DNA of 64,000 bases from Budorcas taxicolor (GCF_023091745.1 NW_026292661.1:620001-684000); one strand, 5' to 3'. Shown: positions 50,007 to 63,600, numbered from the stretch's first letter. Numbers and translations: made by a program. The notes: a model not told the origin generated them from the letters alone.

Positions 50007-50821
50007 TGATCAGCCTCGAGACGCCTCAGCGGAAATGGGCCTCATCTCGCCTGGAGGGGAGAACCTCCTGGATTTTCTCGAGTTGCGGCAGGTCTTCTCG
50101 AGTTACGATGGGGACCTCAGGGACCCGCTCTGGTGGCCTCAGGAAAGGCCAGTCCCCATGCGAGTTGCTAGGGGACCTCTCGGGATTCCTCTCCCGTCCA
50201 TGCCGGGGCCTCAGTCCTTGTGTGGAGTCGGGGCCGGAACTGAGGATTGCTCTCCAGTGTTGCCATGGATCTTGGGGTGCTTCTGAGTCTCCGCAGGGGA
50301 GTCAGGCCTCGTCTCGAGTGGGGGCATGCACGTGCGCTTTCCTCCCGAGCTGCAGCAGTAGTGTCACGCTTCCTGTCACGTGGATCAAGGGATCTGTGGC
50401 TTTCCCTCGAGGCTGTCCCTCGAGGCTTTCCCACGAGGCTTTCCCACAGGGCTGTGCCACGTTCCACGTTGGTGTGAGTCGATCCTCGGCGTGAAAGACG
50501 AGCCGGTGAAGGGAAAAGAGGTTCCTCTGAAATGGACTGAGACATCTGGGGGACTCTTGGAATGGTGGCACGACCCTGGAGTTCCTCTCGCCGTTCCTGT
50601 TGAGAGGGCCTCCTCTTGAGATGCGACGGGAACGCCGGGAACTCTTTCCCGACGAAGCAGGGAAAGGATCCCTCATCTCGAGCTACGAGGCGGAAACGGG
50701 GCTACTCTGGATGTGGGCGGAACCCTCGTGATTCCTCTCGAGTGGAGACGGCTAGGTCGGGGAACTTCTTGATTTGCACCAAGGGTGTGAAGGACCCTTT
50801 CGAAGTTCCAGAGGTGAGGTG
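50007..50821 (+). repeat. HOR monomer C (E-type with B-derived CTCCGCAGG)
   Basis: E-type throughout (CGATGGGGACC, GGAACTGAGG, CACGTTGGTG, CTGAAATGG, GGGCTACTCTGG) but with CTCCGCAGG shared with monomer B and a private CCACGTTCCACG near 50457 that removes an E-box. The corresponding monomer in the older segment (44298) has neither change. Confidence 0.78.
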
Positions 50822-51637
50822 TGATCAGCCTTGAGACGCCTCAGCGGAAATGGGCCTCATCTCGCCTGGAGGGGAGAACCTCCTGGATTTTCTCGAGTTG
50901 CGGCAGGTCTTCTCGAGTTACGACGGGGACCTCAGGGACCCGCTCTGGTGGCCTCAGGAAAGGCCAGTCCCCATGCGAGTTGCTAGGGGACCTCTCGGGA
51001 TTCCTCTCCCGTCCATGCCGGGGCCTCAGTCCTTGTGTGGAGTCGGGGCCGGAACCTGAGGATTGCTCTCCAGTGTTGCCATGGATCTTGGGGTGCTTCT
51101 GAGCCTCCCCAGGGGAGTCAGGCCTCGTCTCGAGTGGGGGCATGCACGTGCGCTTTCCTCCCGAGCTGCAGCAGTAGTGTCACGCTTCCTGTCACGTGGA
51201 TCAAGGGATCTGTGGCTTTCCCTCGAGGCTGTCCCTCGAGGCTTTCCCACGAGGCTTTCCCACAGGGCTGTGCCACGTGCCACCTTGGTGTGATTCGATC
51301 CTCGCCGTGAAAGACGAGCCGGTGAAGGGAAAAGAGGTTCCTCTGGAATGGACTGAGACATCTGGGGGACTCTTGGAATGGTGGCACGACCCTGGAGTTC
51401 CTCTCGCCGTTCCTGTTGAGAGGGCCTCCCCTTGAGATGCGACGGGAACGCCGGGAACTCTTTCCCGACGAAGCAGGGAAAGGATCCCTCATCTCGAGCT
51501 ACGAGGCGGAAACGGGGCTCCTCTGGATGTGGGCGGGACCCTCGTGATTCCTCTCGAGTGGAGACGGGTATGTCGGGGAACTTCTTGATTTGCACCAAGG
51601 GTGTGAAGGAGCCTTTCGAAGTTCCAGAGGTGAGGTG
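50822..51637 (+). repeat. HOR monomer D (canonical D)
   Basis: CCTTGAGACG, GAGCCTCCCC, intact CACGTGCGC, GTGATTCGATCCTCGCC, CCCCTTGAG and the CGACGAAG spacer form. It is nearly the same as the D monomers of the dimer run at 35328 and 36959, and with E forms the 1631-bp dimeric part of the HOR. Confidence 0.8.
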
Positions 51638-52452
51638 TGATCAGCCTCGAGACGCCTCAGCGGAAATGGGCCTCATCTCGCCTGGAGGGGAGAACCTCCT
51701 GGATTTTCTCGAGTTGCGGCAGGTCTTCTCGAGTTACGATGGGGACCTCAGGGACCCGCTCTGGTGGCCTCAGGAAAGGCCAGTCCCCATGCGAGTTGCT
51801 AGGGGACCTCTCGGGATTCCTCTCCCGTCCATGCCGGGGCCTCAGTCCTTGTGTGGAGTCGGGGCCGGAACTGAGGATTGCTCTCCAGTGTTGCCATGGA
51901 TCTTGGGGTGCTTCTGAGTCTCCCCAGGGGAGTCAGGCCTCGTCTCGAGTGGGGGCATGCACGTGCGCTTTCCTCCCGAGCTGCAGCAGTAGTGTCACGC
52001 TTCCTGTCACGTGGATCAAGGGATCTGTGGCTTTCCCTCGAGGCTGTCCCTCGAGGCTTTCCCACGAGGCTTTCCCACAGGGCTGTGCCACGTGCCACGT
52101 TGGTGTGAGTCGATCCTCGGCGTGAAAGACGAGCCGGTGAAGGGAAAAGAGGTTCCTCTGAAATGGACTGAGACATCTGGGGGACTCTTGGAATGGTGGC
52201 ACGACCCTGGAGTTCCTCTCGCCGTTCCTGTTGAGAGGGCCTCCTCTTGAGATGCGACGGGAACGCCGGGAACTCTTTCCCGACGAAGCAGGGAAAGGAT
52301 CCCTCATCTCGAGCTACGAGGCGGAAACGGGGCTACTCTGGATGTGGGCGGAACCCTCGTGATTCCTCTCGAGTGGAGACGGCTAGGTCGGGGAACTTCT
52401 TGATTTGCACCAAGGGTGTGAAGGACCCTTTCGAAGTTCCAGAGGTGAGGTG
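51638..52452 (+). repeat. HOR monomer E (canonical E)
   Basis: CGATGGGGACC, GGAACTGAGG deletion, CTCCCCAGG, CACGTTGGTG, CTGAAATGG, CTACTCTGG, GCGGAACCC and a downstream GGCTAGGTCGG just before the next anchor. This monomer holds the substitutions seen between HOR copies (see the 55841, 55890 and 63995 positions in copies 2 and 4). Confidence 0.8.
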
Positions 52453-55400
52453 TGATCAGCCTTGAGACGCCTCAGCGGAAATGGGCCTCATCTCGCCTGG
52501 AGGGGAGAACCTCCTGGATTTTCTCGAGTTGCGGCAGGTCTTCTCGAGTTACGACGGGGACCTCAGGGACCCGCTCTGGTGGCCTCAGGAAAGGCCAGTC
52601 CCCATGCGAGTTGCTAGGGGACCTCTCGGGATTCCTCTCCCGTCCATGCCGGGGCCTCAGTCCTTGTGTGGAGTCGGGGCCGGAACCTGAGGATTGCTCT
52701 CCAGTGTTGCCATGGATCTTGGGGTGCTTCTGAGCCTCCCCAGGGGAGTCAGGCCTCGTCTCGAGTGGGGGCATGCACGCGCGCTTTCCTCCCGAGCTGC
52801 AGCAGTAGTGTCACGCTTCCTGTCACGTGGATCAAGGGATCTGTGGCTTTCCCTCGAGGCTGTCCCTCGAGGCTTTCCCACGAGGCTTTCCCACAGGGCT
52901 GTGCCACGTGCCACCTTGGTGTGATTCGATCCTCGCCGTGAAAGACGAGCCGGTGAAGGGAAAAGAGGTTCCTCTGGAATGGACTGAGACATCTGGGGGA
53001 CTCTTGGAATGGTGGCACGACCCTGGAGTTCCTCTCGCCGTTCCTGTTGAGAGGGCCTCCCCTAGAGATGCGACGGGAACGCCGGGAACTCTTTCCCGAT
53101 GAAGCAGGGAAAGGATCCCTCATCTCGAGCTACGAGGCGGAAACGGGGCTCCTCTGGATGTGGGCGGGACCCTCGTGATTCCTCTCGAGTGGAGACGGGT
53201 ATGTCGGGGAACTTCTTGATTTGCACCAAGGGTGTGAAGGAGCCTTTCGAAGTTCCAGAGGTGAGGTGTGATCAGCCTCTAGACGCCTCAGCGGAAATGG
53301 GCCTCATCTCGCCTGGAGGGGAGAACCTCCTGGATTTTCTCGAGTTGCGGCAGGTCTTCTCGAGTTACGATGGGGACCTCAGGGACCCGCTCTGGTGGCC
53401 TCAGGAAAGGCCAGTCCCCATGCGAGTTGCTAGGGGACCTCTCGGGATTCCTCTCCCGTCCATGCCGGGGCCTCAGTCCTTGTGTGGAGTCGGGGCCGGA
53501 ACTGAGGATTGCTCTCCAGTGTTGCCATGGATCTTGGGGTGCTTCTGAGTCTCCGCAGGGGAGTCAGGCCTCGTCTCGAGTGGGGGCATGCACGTGCGCT
53601 TTCCTCCCGAGCTGTAGCAGTAGTGTCACGCTTCCTGTCACGTGGATCAAGGGATCTGTGGCTTTCCCTCGAGGCTGTCCCTCGAGGCTTTCCCACGAGG
53701 CTTTCCCACAGGGCTGTGCCACGTGCCACCTTGGTGTGATTCGATCCTCGCCGTGAAAGACGAGCCGGTGAAGGGAAAAGAGGTTCCTCTGGAATGGACT
53801 GAGACATCTGGGGGACTCTTGGAATGGTGGCACGACCCTGGAGTTCCTCTCGCCGTTCCTGTTGAGAGGGCCTCCCCTTGAGATGCGACGGGAACGCCGG
53901 GAACTCTTTCCCGATGAAGCAGGGAAAGGATCCCTCATCTCGAGCTACGAGGCGGAAACGGGGCTCCTCTGGATGTGGGCGGGACCCTCGTGATTCCTCT
54001 CGAGTGGAGACGGGTATGTCGGGGAACTTCTTGATTTGCACCAAGGGTGTGAAGGAGCCTTTCGAAGTTCCAGAGGTGAGGTGTGATCAGCCTCGAGACG
54101 CCTCAGCGGAAATGGGCCTCATCTCGCCTGGAGGGGAGAACCTCCTGGATTTTCTCGAGTTGCGGCAGGTCTTCTCGAGTTACGATGGGGACCTCAGGGA
54201 CCCGCTCTGGTGGCCTCAGGAAAGGCCAGTCCCCATGCGAGTTGCTAGGGGACCTCTCGGGATTCCTCTCCCGTCCATGCCGGGGCCTCAGTCCTTGTGT
54301 GGAGTCGGGGCCGGAACTGAGGATTGCTCTCCAGTGTTGCCATGGATCTTGGGGTGCTTCTGAGTCTCCGCAGGGGAGTCAGGCCTCGTCTCGAGTGGGG
54401 GCATGCACGTGCGCTTTCCTCCCGAGCTGCAGCAGTAGTGTCACGCTTCCTGTCACGTGGATCAAGGGATCTGTGGCTTTCCCTCGAGGCTGTCCCTCGA
54501 GGCTTTCCCACGAGGCTTTCCCACAGGGCTGTGCCACGTTCCACGTTGGTGTGAGTCGATCCTCGGCGTGAAAGACGAGCCGGTGAAGGGAAAAGAGGTT
54601 CCTCTGAAATGGACTGAGACATCTGGGGGACTCTTGGAATGGTGGCACGACCCTGGAGTTCCTCTCGCCGTTCCTGTTGAGAGGGCCTCCTCTTGAGATG
54701 CGACGGGAACGCCGGGAACTCTTTCCCGACGAAGCAGGGAAAGGATCCCTCATCTCGAGCTACGAGGCGGAAACGGGGCTACTCTGGATGTGGGCGGAAC
54801 CCTCGTGATTCCTCTCGAGTGGAGACGGCTAGGTCGGGGAACTTCTTGATTTGCACCAAGGGTGTGAAGGACCCTTTCGAAGTTCCAGAGGTGAGGTGTG
54901 ATCAGCCTTGAGACGCCTCAGCGGAAATGGGCCTCATCTCGCCTGGAGGGGAGAACCTCCTGGATTTTCTCGAGTTGCGGCAGGTCTTCTCGAGTTACGA
55001 CGGGGACCTCAGGGACCCGCTCTGGTGGCCTCAGGAAAGGCCAGTCCCCATGCGAGTTGCTAGGGGACCTCTCGGGATTCCTCTCCCGTCCATGCCGGGG
55101 CCTCAGTCCTTGTGTGGAGTCGGGGCCGGAACCTGAGGATTGCTCTCCAGTGTTGCCATGGATCTTGGGGTGCTTCTGAGCCTCCCCAGGGGAGTCAGGC
55201 CTCGTCTCGAGTGGGGGCATGCACGTGCGCTTTCCTCCCGAGCTGCAGCAGTAGTGTCACGCTTCCTGTCACGTGGATCAAGGGATCTGTGGCTTTCCCT
55301 CGAGGCTGTCCCTCGAGGCTTTCCCACGAGGCTTTCCCACAGGGCTGTGCCACGTGCCACCTTGGTGTGATTCGATCCTCGCCGTGAAAGACGAGCCGGT

Positions 55401-56529
55401 GAAGGGAAAAGAGGTTCCTCTGGAATGGACTGAGACATCTGGGGGACTCTTGGAATGGTGGCACGACCCTGGAGTTCCTCTCGCCGTTCCTGTTGAGAGG
55501 GCCTCCCCTTGAGATGCGACGGGAACGCCGGGAACTCTTTCCCGACGAAGCAGGGAAAGGATCCCTCATCTCGAGCTACGAGGCGGAAACGGGGCTCCTC
55601 TGGATGTGGGCGGGACCCTCGTGATTCCTCTCGAGTGGAGACGGGTATGTCGGGGAACTTCTTGATTTGCACCAAGGGTGTGAAGGAGCCTTTCGAAGTT
55701 CCAGAGGTGAGGTGTGATCAGCCTCGAGACGCCTCAGCGGAAATGGGCCTCATCTCGCCTGGAGGGGAGAACCTCCTGGATTTTCTCGAGTTGCGGCAGG
55801 TCTTCTCGAGTTACGATGGGGACCTCAGGGACCCGCTCTGATGGCCTCAGGAAAGGCCAGTCCCCATGCGAGTTGCTAGGGGACCTCTCTGGATTCCTCT
55901 CCCGTCCATGCCGGGGCCTCAGTCCTTGTGTGGAGTCGGGGCCGGAACTGAGGATTGCTCTCCAGTGTTGCCATGGATCTTGGGGTGCTTCTGAGTCTCC
56001 CCAGGGGAGTCAGGCCTCGTCTCGAGTGGGGGCATGCACGTGCGCTTTCCTCCCGAGCTGCAGCAGTAGTGTCACGCTTCCTGTCACGTGGATCAAGGGA
56101 TCTGTGGCTTTCCCTCGAGGCTGTCCCTCGAGGCTTTCCCACGAGGCTTTCCCACAGGGCTGTGCCACGTGCCACGTTGGTGTGAGTCGATCCTCGGCGT
56201 GAAAGACGAGCCGGTGAAGGGAAAAGAGGTTCCTCTGAAATGGACTGAGACATCTGGGGGACTCTTGGAATGGTGGCACGACCCTGGAGTTCCTCTCGCC
56301 GTTCCTGTTGAGAGGGCCTCCTCTTGAGATGCGACGGGAACGCCGGGAACTCTTTCCCGACGAAGCAGGGAAAGGATCCCTCATCTCGAGCTACGAGGCG
56401 GAAACGGGGCTACTCTGGATGTGGGCGGAACCCTCGTGATTCCTCTCGAGTGGAGACGGCTAGGTCGGGGAACTTCTTGATTTGCACCAAGGGTGTGAAG
56501 GACCCTTTCGAAGTTCCAGAGGTGAGGTG
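52453..56529 (+). repeat. Five-monomer HOR (4077 bp), copy 2
   Basis: Monomers at 52453, 53269, 54084, 54899 and 55715. Apart from two bases in monomer E (A at 55841 and T at 55890) I saw no difference from copy 1. The A at 55841 is also found at the corresponding base of copy 4 (63995) but not in copies 1 and 3. Confidence 0.88.
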
Positions 56530-59500
56530 TGATCAGCCTTGAGACGCCTCAGCGGAAATGGGCCTCATCTCGCCTGGAGGGGAGAACCTCCTGGATTTTC
56601 TCGAGTTGCGGCAGGTCTTCTCGAGTTACGACGGGGACCTCAGGGACCCGCTCTGGTGGCCTCAGGAAAGGCCAGTCCCCATGCGAGTTGCTAGGGGACC
56701 TCTCGGGATTCCTCTCCCGTCCATGCCGGGGCCTCAGTCCTTGTGTGGAGTCGGGGCCGGAACCTGAGGATTGCTCTCCAGTGTTGCCATGGATCTTGGG
56801 GTGCTTCTGAGCCTCCCCAGGGGAGTCAGGCCTCGTCTCGAGTGGGGGCATGCACGCGCGCTTTCCTCCCGAGCTGCAGCAGTAGTGTCACGCTTCCTGT
56901 CACGTGGATCAAGGGATCTGTGGCTTTCCCTCGAGGCTGTCCCTCGAGGCTTTCCCACGAGGCTTTCCCACAGGGCTGTGCCACGTGCCACCTTGGTGTG
57001 ATTCGATCCTCGCCGTGAAAGACGAGCCGGTGAAGGGAAAAGAGGTTCCTCTGGAATGGACTGAGACATCTGGGGGACTCTTGGAATGGTGGCACGACCC
57101 TGGAGTTCCTCTCGCCGTTCCTGTTGAGAGGGCCTCCCCTAGAGATGCGACGGGAACGCCGGGAACTCTTTCCCGATGAAGCAGGGAAAGGATCCCTCAT
57201 CTCGAGCTACGAGGCGGAAACGGGGCTCCTCTGGATGTGGGCGGGACCCTCGTGATTCCTCTCGAGTGGAGACGGGTATGTCGGGGAACTTCTTGATTTG
57301 CACCAAGGGTGTGAAGGAGCCTTTCGAAGTTCCAGAGGTGAGGTGTGATCAGCCTCTAGACGCCTCAGCGGAAATGGGCCTCATCTCGCCTGGAGGGGAG
57401 AACCTCCTGGATTTTCTCGAGTTGCGGCAGGTCTTCTCGAGTTACGATGGGGACCTCAGGGACCCGCTCTGGTGGCCTCAGGAAAGGCCAGTCCCCATGC
57501 GAGTTGCTAGGGGACCTCTCGGGATTCCTCTCCCGTCCATGCCGGGGCCTCAGTCCTTGTGTGGAGTCGGGGCCGGAACTGAGGATTGCTCTCCAGTGTT
57601 GCCATGGATCTTGGGGTGCTTCTGAGTCTCCGCAGGGGAGTCAGGCCTCGTCTCGAGTGGGGGCATGCACGTGCGCTTTCCTCCCGAGCTGTAGCAGTAG
57701 TGTCACGCTTCCTGTCACGTGGATCAAGGGATCTGTGGCTTTCCCTCGAGGCTGTCCCTCGAGGCTTTCCCACGAGGCTTTCCCACAGGGCTGTGCCACG
57801 TGCCACCTTGGTGTGATTCGATCCTCGCCGTGAAAGACGAGCCGGTGAAGGGAAAAGAGGTTCCTCTGGAATGGACTGAGACATCTGGGGGACTCTTGGA
57901 ATGGTGGCACGACCCTGGAGTTCCTCTCGCCGTTCCTGTTGAGAGGGCCTCCCCTTGAGATGCGACGGGAACGCCGGGAACTCTTTCCCGATGAAGCAGG
58001 GAAAGGATCCCTCATCTCGAGCTACGAGGCGGAAACGGGGCTCCTCTGGATGTGGGCGGGACCCTCGTGATTCCTCTCGAGTGGAGACGGGTATGTCGGG
58101 GAACTTCTTGATTTGCACCAAGGGTGTGAAGGAGCCTTTCGAAGTTCCAGAGGTGAGGTGTGATCAGCCTCGAGACGCCTCAGCGGAAATGGGCCTCATC
58201 TCGCCTGGAGGGGAGAACCTCCTGGATTTTCTCGAGTTGCGGCAGGTCTTCTCGAGTTACGATGGGGACCTCAGGGACCCGCTCTGGTGGCCTCAGGAAA
58301 GGCCAGTCCCCATGCGAGTTGCTAGGGGACCTCTCGGGATTCCTCTCCCGTCCATGCCGGGGCCTCAGTCCTTGTGTGGAGTCGGGGCCGGAACTGAGGA
58401 TTGCTCTCCAGTGTTGCCATGGATCTTGGGGTGCTTCTGAGTCTCCGCAGGGGAGTCAGGCCTCGTCTCGAGTGGGGGCATGCACGTGCGCTTTCCTCCC
58501 GAGCTGCAGCAGTAGTGTCACGCTTCCTGTCACGTGGATCAAGGGATCTGTGGCTTTCCCTCGAGGCTGTCCCTCGAGGCTTTCCCACGAGGCTTTCCCA
58601 CAGGGCTGTGCCACGTTCCACGTTGGTGTGAGTCGATCCTCGGCGTGAAAGACGAGCCGGTGAAGGGAAAAGAGGTTCCTCTGAAATGGACTGAGACATC
58701 TGGGGGACTCTTGGAATGGTGGCACGACCCTGGAGTTCCTCTCGCCGTTCCTGTTGAGAGGGCCTCCTCTTGAGATGCGACGGGAACGCCGGGAACTCTT
58801 TCCCGACGAAGCAGGGAAAGGATCCCTCATCTCGAGCTACGAGGCGGAAACGGGGCTACTCTGGATGTGGGCGGAACCCTCGTGATTCCTCTCGAGTGGA
58901 GACGGCTAGGTCGGGGAACTTCTTGATTTGCACCAAGGGTGTGAAGGACCCTTTCGAAGTTCCAGAGGTGAGGTGTGATCAGCCTTGAGACGCCTCAGCG
59001 GAAATGGGCCTCATCTCGCCTGGAGGGGAGAACCTCCTGGATTTTCTCGAGTTGCGGCAGGTCTTCTCGAGTTACGACGGGGACCTCAGGGACCCGCTCT
59101 GGTGGCCTCAGGAAAGGCCAGTCCCCATGCGAGTTGCTAGGGGACCTCTCGGGATTCCTCTCCCGTCCATGCCGGGGCCTCAGTCCTTGTGTGGAGTCGG
59201 GGCCGGAACCTGAGGATTGCTCTCCAGTGTTGCCATGGATCTTGGGGTGCTTCTGAGCCTCCCCAGGGGAGTCAGGCCTCGTCTCGAGTGGGGGCATGCA
59301 CGTGCGCTTTCCTCCCGAGCTGCAGCAGTAGTGTCACGCTTCCTGTCACGTGGATCAAGGGATCTGTGGCTTTCCCTCGAGGCTGTCCCTCGAGGCTTTC
59401 CCACGAGGCTTTCCCACAGGGCTGTGCCACGTGCCACCTTGGTGTGATTCGATCCTCGCCGTGAAAGACGAGCCGGTGAAGGGAAAAGAGGTTCCTCTGG

Positions 59501-60606
59501 AATGGACTGAGACATCTGGGGGACTCTTGGAATGGTGGCACGACCCTGGAGTTCCTCTCGCCGTTCCTGTTGAGAGGGCCTCCCCTTGAGATGCGACGGG
59601 AACGCCGGGAACTCTTTCCCGACGAAGCAGGGAAAGGATCCCTCATCTCGAGCTACGAGGCGGAAACGGGGCTCCTCTGGATGTGGGCGGGACCCTCGTG
59701 ATTCCTCTCGAGTGGAGACGGGTATGTCGGGGAACTTCTTGATTTGCACCAAGGGTGTGAAGGAGCCTTTCGAAGTTCCAGAGGTGAGGTGTGATCAGCC
59801 TCGAGACGCCTCAGCGGAAATGGGCCTCATCTCGCCTGGAGGGGAGAACCTCCTGGATTTTCTCGAGTTGCGGCAGGTCTTCTCGAGTTACGATGGGGAC
59901 CTCAGGGACCCGCTCTGGTGGCCTCAGGAAAGGCCAGTCCCCATGCGAGTTGCTAGGGGACCTCTCGGGATTCCTCTCCCGTCCATGCCGGGGCCTCAGT
60001 CCTTGTGTGGAGTCGGGGCCGGAACTGAGGATTGCTCTCCAGTGTTGCCATGGATCTTGGGGTGCTTCTGAGTCTCCCCAGGGGAGTCAGGCCTCGTCTC
60101 GAGTGGGGGCATGCACGTGCGCTTTCCTCCCGAGCTGCAGCAGTAGTGTCACGCTTCCTGTCACGTGGATCAAGGGATCTGTGGCTTTCCCTCGAGGCTG
60201 TCCCTCGAGGCTTTCCCACGAGGCTTTCCCACAGGGCTGTGCCACGTGCCACGTTGGTGTGAGTCGATCCTCGGCGTGAAAGACGAGCCGGTGAAGGGAA
60301 AAGAGGTTCCTCTGAAATGGACTGAGACATCTGGGGGACTCTTGGAATGGTGGCACGACCCTGGAGTTCCTCTCGCCGTTCCTGTTGAGAGGGCCTCCTC
60401 TTGAGATGCGACGGGAACGCCGGGAACTCTTTCCCGACGAAGCAGGGAAAGGATCCCTCATCTCGAGCTACGAGGCGGAAACGGGGCTACTCTGGATGTG
60501 GGCGGAACCCTCGTGATTCCTCTCGAGTGGAGACGGCTAGGTCGGGGAACTTCTTGATTTGCACCAAGGGTGTGAAGGACCCTTTCGAAGTTCCAGAGGT
60601 GAGGTG
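56530..60606 (+). repeat. Five-monomer HOR (4077 bp), copy 3
   Basis: Monomers at 56530, 57346, 58161, 58976 and 59792. It matches copy 1 at both sites that distinguish copy 2 (CTCTGGTGG and CTCTCGGG in monomer E). No private difference from copy 1 was noticed by eye. Confidence 0.88.
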
Positions 60607-63600
60607 TGATCAGCCTTGAGACGCCTCAGCGGAAATGGGCCTCATCTCGCCTGGAGGGGAGAACCTCCTGGATTTTCTCGAGTTGCGGCAGGTCTTCTCG
60701 AGTTACGACGGGGACCTCAGGGACCCGCTCTGGTGGCCTCAGGAAAGGCCAGTCCCCATGCGAGTTGCTAGGGGACCTCTCGGGATTCCTCTCCCGTCCA
60801 TGCCGGGGCCTCAGTCCTTGTGTGGAGTCGGGGCCGGAACCTGAGGATTGCTCTCCAGTGTTGCCATGGATCTTGGGGTGCTTCTGAGCCTCCCCAGGGG
60901 AGTCAGGCCTCGTCTCGAGTGGGGGCATGCACGCGCGCTTTCCTCCCGAGCTGCAGCAGTAGTGTCACGCTTCCTGTCACGTGGATCAAGGGATCTGTGG
61001 CTTTCCCTCGAGGCTGTCCCTCGAGGCTTTCCCACGAGGCTTTCCCACAGGGCTGTGCCACGTGCCACCTTGGTGTGATTCGATCCTCGCCGTGAAAGAC
61101 GAGCCGGTGAAGGGAAAAGAGGTTCCTCTGGAATGGACTGAGACATCTGGGGGACTCTTGGAATGGTGGCACGACCCTGGAGTTCCTCTCGCCGTTCCTG
61201 TTGAGAGGGCCTCCCCTAGAGATGCGACGGGAACGCCGGGAACTCTTTCCCGATGAAGCAGGGAAAGGATCCCTCATCTCGAGCTACGAGGCGGAAACGG
61301 GGCTCCTCTGGATGTGGGCGGGACCCTCGTGATTCCTCTCGAGTGGAGACGGGTATGTCGGGGAACTTCTTGATTTGCACCAAGGGTGTGAAGGAGCCTT
61401 TCGAAGTTCCAGAGGTGAGGTGTGATCAGCCTCTAGACGCCTCAGCGGAAATGGGCCTCATCTCGCCTGGAGGGGAGAACCTCCTGGATTTTCTCGAGTT
61501 GCGGCAGGTCTTCTCGAGTTACGATGGGGACCTCAGGGACCCGCTCTGGTGGCCTCAGGAAAGGCCAGTCCCCATGCGAGTTGCTAGGGGACCTCTCGGG
61601 ATTCCTCTCCCGTCCATGCCGGGGCCTCAGTCCTTGTGTGGAGTCGGGGCCGGAACTGAGGATTGCTCTCCAGTGTTGCCATGGATCTTGGGGTGCTTCT
61701 GAGTCTCCGCAGGGGAGTCAGGCCTCGTCTCGAGTGGGGGCATGCACGTGCGCTTTCCTCCCGAGCTGTAGCAGTAGTGTCACGCTTCCTGTCACGTGGA
61801 TCAAGGGATCTGTGGCTTTCCCTCGAGGCTGTCCCTCGAGGCTTTCCCACGAGGCTTTCCCACAGGGCTGTGCCACGTGCCACCTTGGTGTGATTCGATC
61901 CTCGCCGTGAAAGACGAGCCGGTGAAGGGAAAAGAGGTTCCTCTGGAATGGACTGAGACATCTGGGGGACTCTTGGAATGGTGGCACGACCCTGGAGTTC
62001 CTCTCGCCGTTCCTGTTGAGAGGGCCTCCCCTTGAGATGCGACGGGAACGCCGGGAACTCTTTCCCGATGAAGCAGGGAAAGGATCCCTCATCTCGAGCT
62101 ACGAGGCGGAAACGGGGCTCCTCTGGATGTGGGCGGGACCCTCGTGATTCCTCTCGAGTGGAGACGGGTATGTCGGGGAACTTCTTGATTTGCACCAAGG
62201 GTGTGAAGGAGCCTTTCGAAGTTCCAGAGGTGAGGTGTGATCAGCCTCGAGACGCCTCAGCGGAAATGGGCCTCATCTCGCCTGGAGGGGAGAACCTCCT
62301 GGATTTTCTCGAGTTGCGGCAGGTCTTCTCGAGTTACGATGGGGACCTCAGGGACCCGCTCTGGTGGCCTCAGGAAAGGCCAGTCCCCATGCGAGTTGCT
62401 AGGGGACCTCTCGGGATTCCTCTCCCGTCCATGCCGGGGCCTCAGTCCTTGTGTGGAGTCGGGGCCGGAACTGAGGATTGCTCTCCAGTGTTGCCATGGA
62501 TCTTGGGGTGCTTCTGAGTCTCCGCAGGGGAGTCAGGCCTCGTCTCGAGTGGGGGCATGCACGTGCGCTTTCCTCCCGAGCTGCAGCAGTAGTGTCACGC
62601 TTCCTGTCACGTGGATCAAGGGATCTGTGGCTTTCCCTCGAGGCTGTCCCTCGAGGCTTTCCCACGAGGCTTTCCCACAGGGCTGTGCCACGTTCCACGT
62701 TGGTGTGAGTCGATCCTCGGCGTGAAAGACGAGCCGGTGAAGGGAAAAGAGGTTCCTCTGAAATGGACTGAGACATCTGGGGGACTCTTGGAATGGTGGC
62801 ACGACCCTGGAGTTCCTCTCGCCGTTCCTGTTGAGAGGGCCTCCTCTTGAGATGCGACGGGAACGCCGGGAACTCTTTCCCGACGAAGCAGGGAAAGGAT
62901 CCCTCATCTCGAGCTACGAGGCGGAAACGGGGCTACTCTGGATGTGGGCGGAACCCTCGTGATTCCTCTCGAGTGGAGACGGCTAGGTCGGGGAACTTCT
63001 TGATTTGCACCAAGGGTGTGAAGGACCCTTTCGAAGTTCCAGAGGTGAGGTGTGATCAGCCTTGAGACGCCTCAGCGGAAATGGGCCTCATCTCGCCTGG
63101 AGGGGAGAACCTCCTGGATTTTCTCGAGTTGCGGCAGGTCTTCTCGAGTTACGACGGGGACCTCAGGGACCCGCTCTGGTGGCCTCAGGAAAGGCCAGTC
63201 CCCATGCGAGTTGCTAGGGGACCTCTCGGGATTCCTCTCCCGTCCATGCCGGGGCCTCAGTCCTTGTGTGGAGTCGGGGCCGGAACCTGAGGATTGCTCT
63301 CCAGTGTTGCCATGGATCTTGGGGTGCTTCTGAGCCTCCCCAGGGGAGTCAGGCCTCGTCTCGAGTGGGGGCATGCACGTGCGCTTTCCTCCCGAGCTGC
63401 AGCAGTAGTGTCACGCTTCCTGTCACGTGGATCAAGGGATCTGTGGCTTTCCCTCGAGGCTGTCCCTCGAGGCTTTCCCACGAGGCTTTCCCACAGGGCT
63501 GTGCCACGTGCCACCTTGGTGTGATTCGATCCTCGCCGTGAAAGACGAGCCGGTGAAGGGAAAAGAGGTTCCTCTGGAATGGACTGAGACATCTGGGGGA

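Larger units (their letters stand above)
45929..51637 (+). repeat. Seven-monomer (5709-bp) segment, copy 2
   Basis: Order P (45929), Q (46745), E (47561), A (48376), B (49192), C (50007), D (50822), matching 40220-45928 monomer by monomer at a 5709-bp shift. Its last four monomers are also the first four of HOR copy 1, so this segment is the junction between the older modular region and the regular HOR array. Differences from copy 1 include CACGCGCGC near 48699, CCCCTAGAG near 48984 and CTCCGCAGG spread into monomer C. Confidence 0.78.
48376..52452 (+). repeat. Five-monomer HOR (4077 bp), copy 1
   Basis: Monomers A to E start at 48376, 49192, 50007, 50822 and 51638 with lengths 816, 815, 815, 816 and 815, total 4077. 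The same order and the same diagnostic variants return at 52453. Relative to copy 2, the differences I noticed are in monomer E: CTCTGGTGG (CTCTGATGG in copy 2) and CTCTCGGG (CTCTCTGG in copy 2). Confidence 0.88.
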
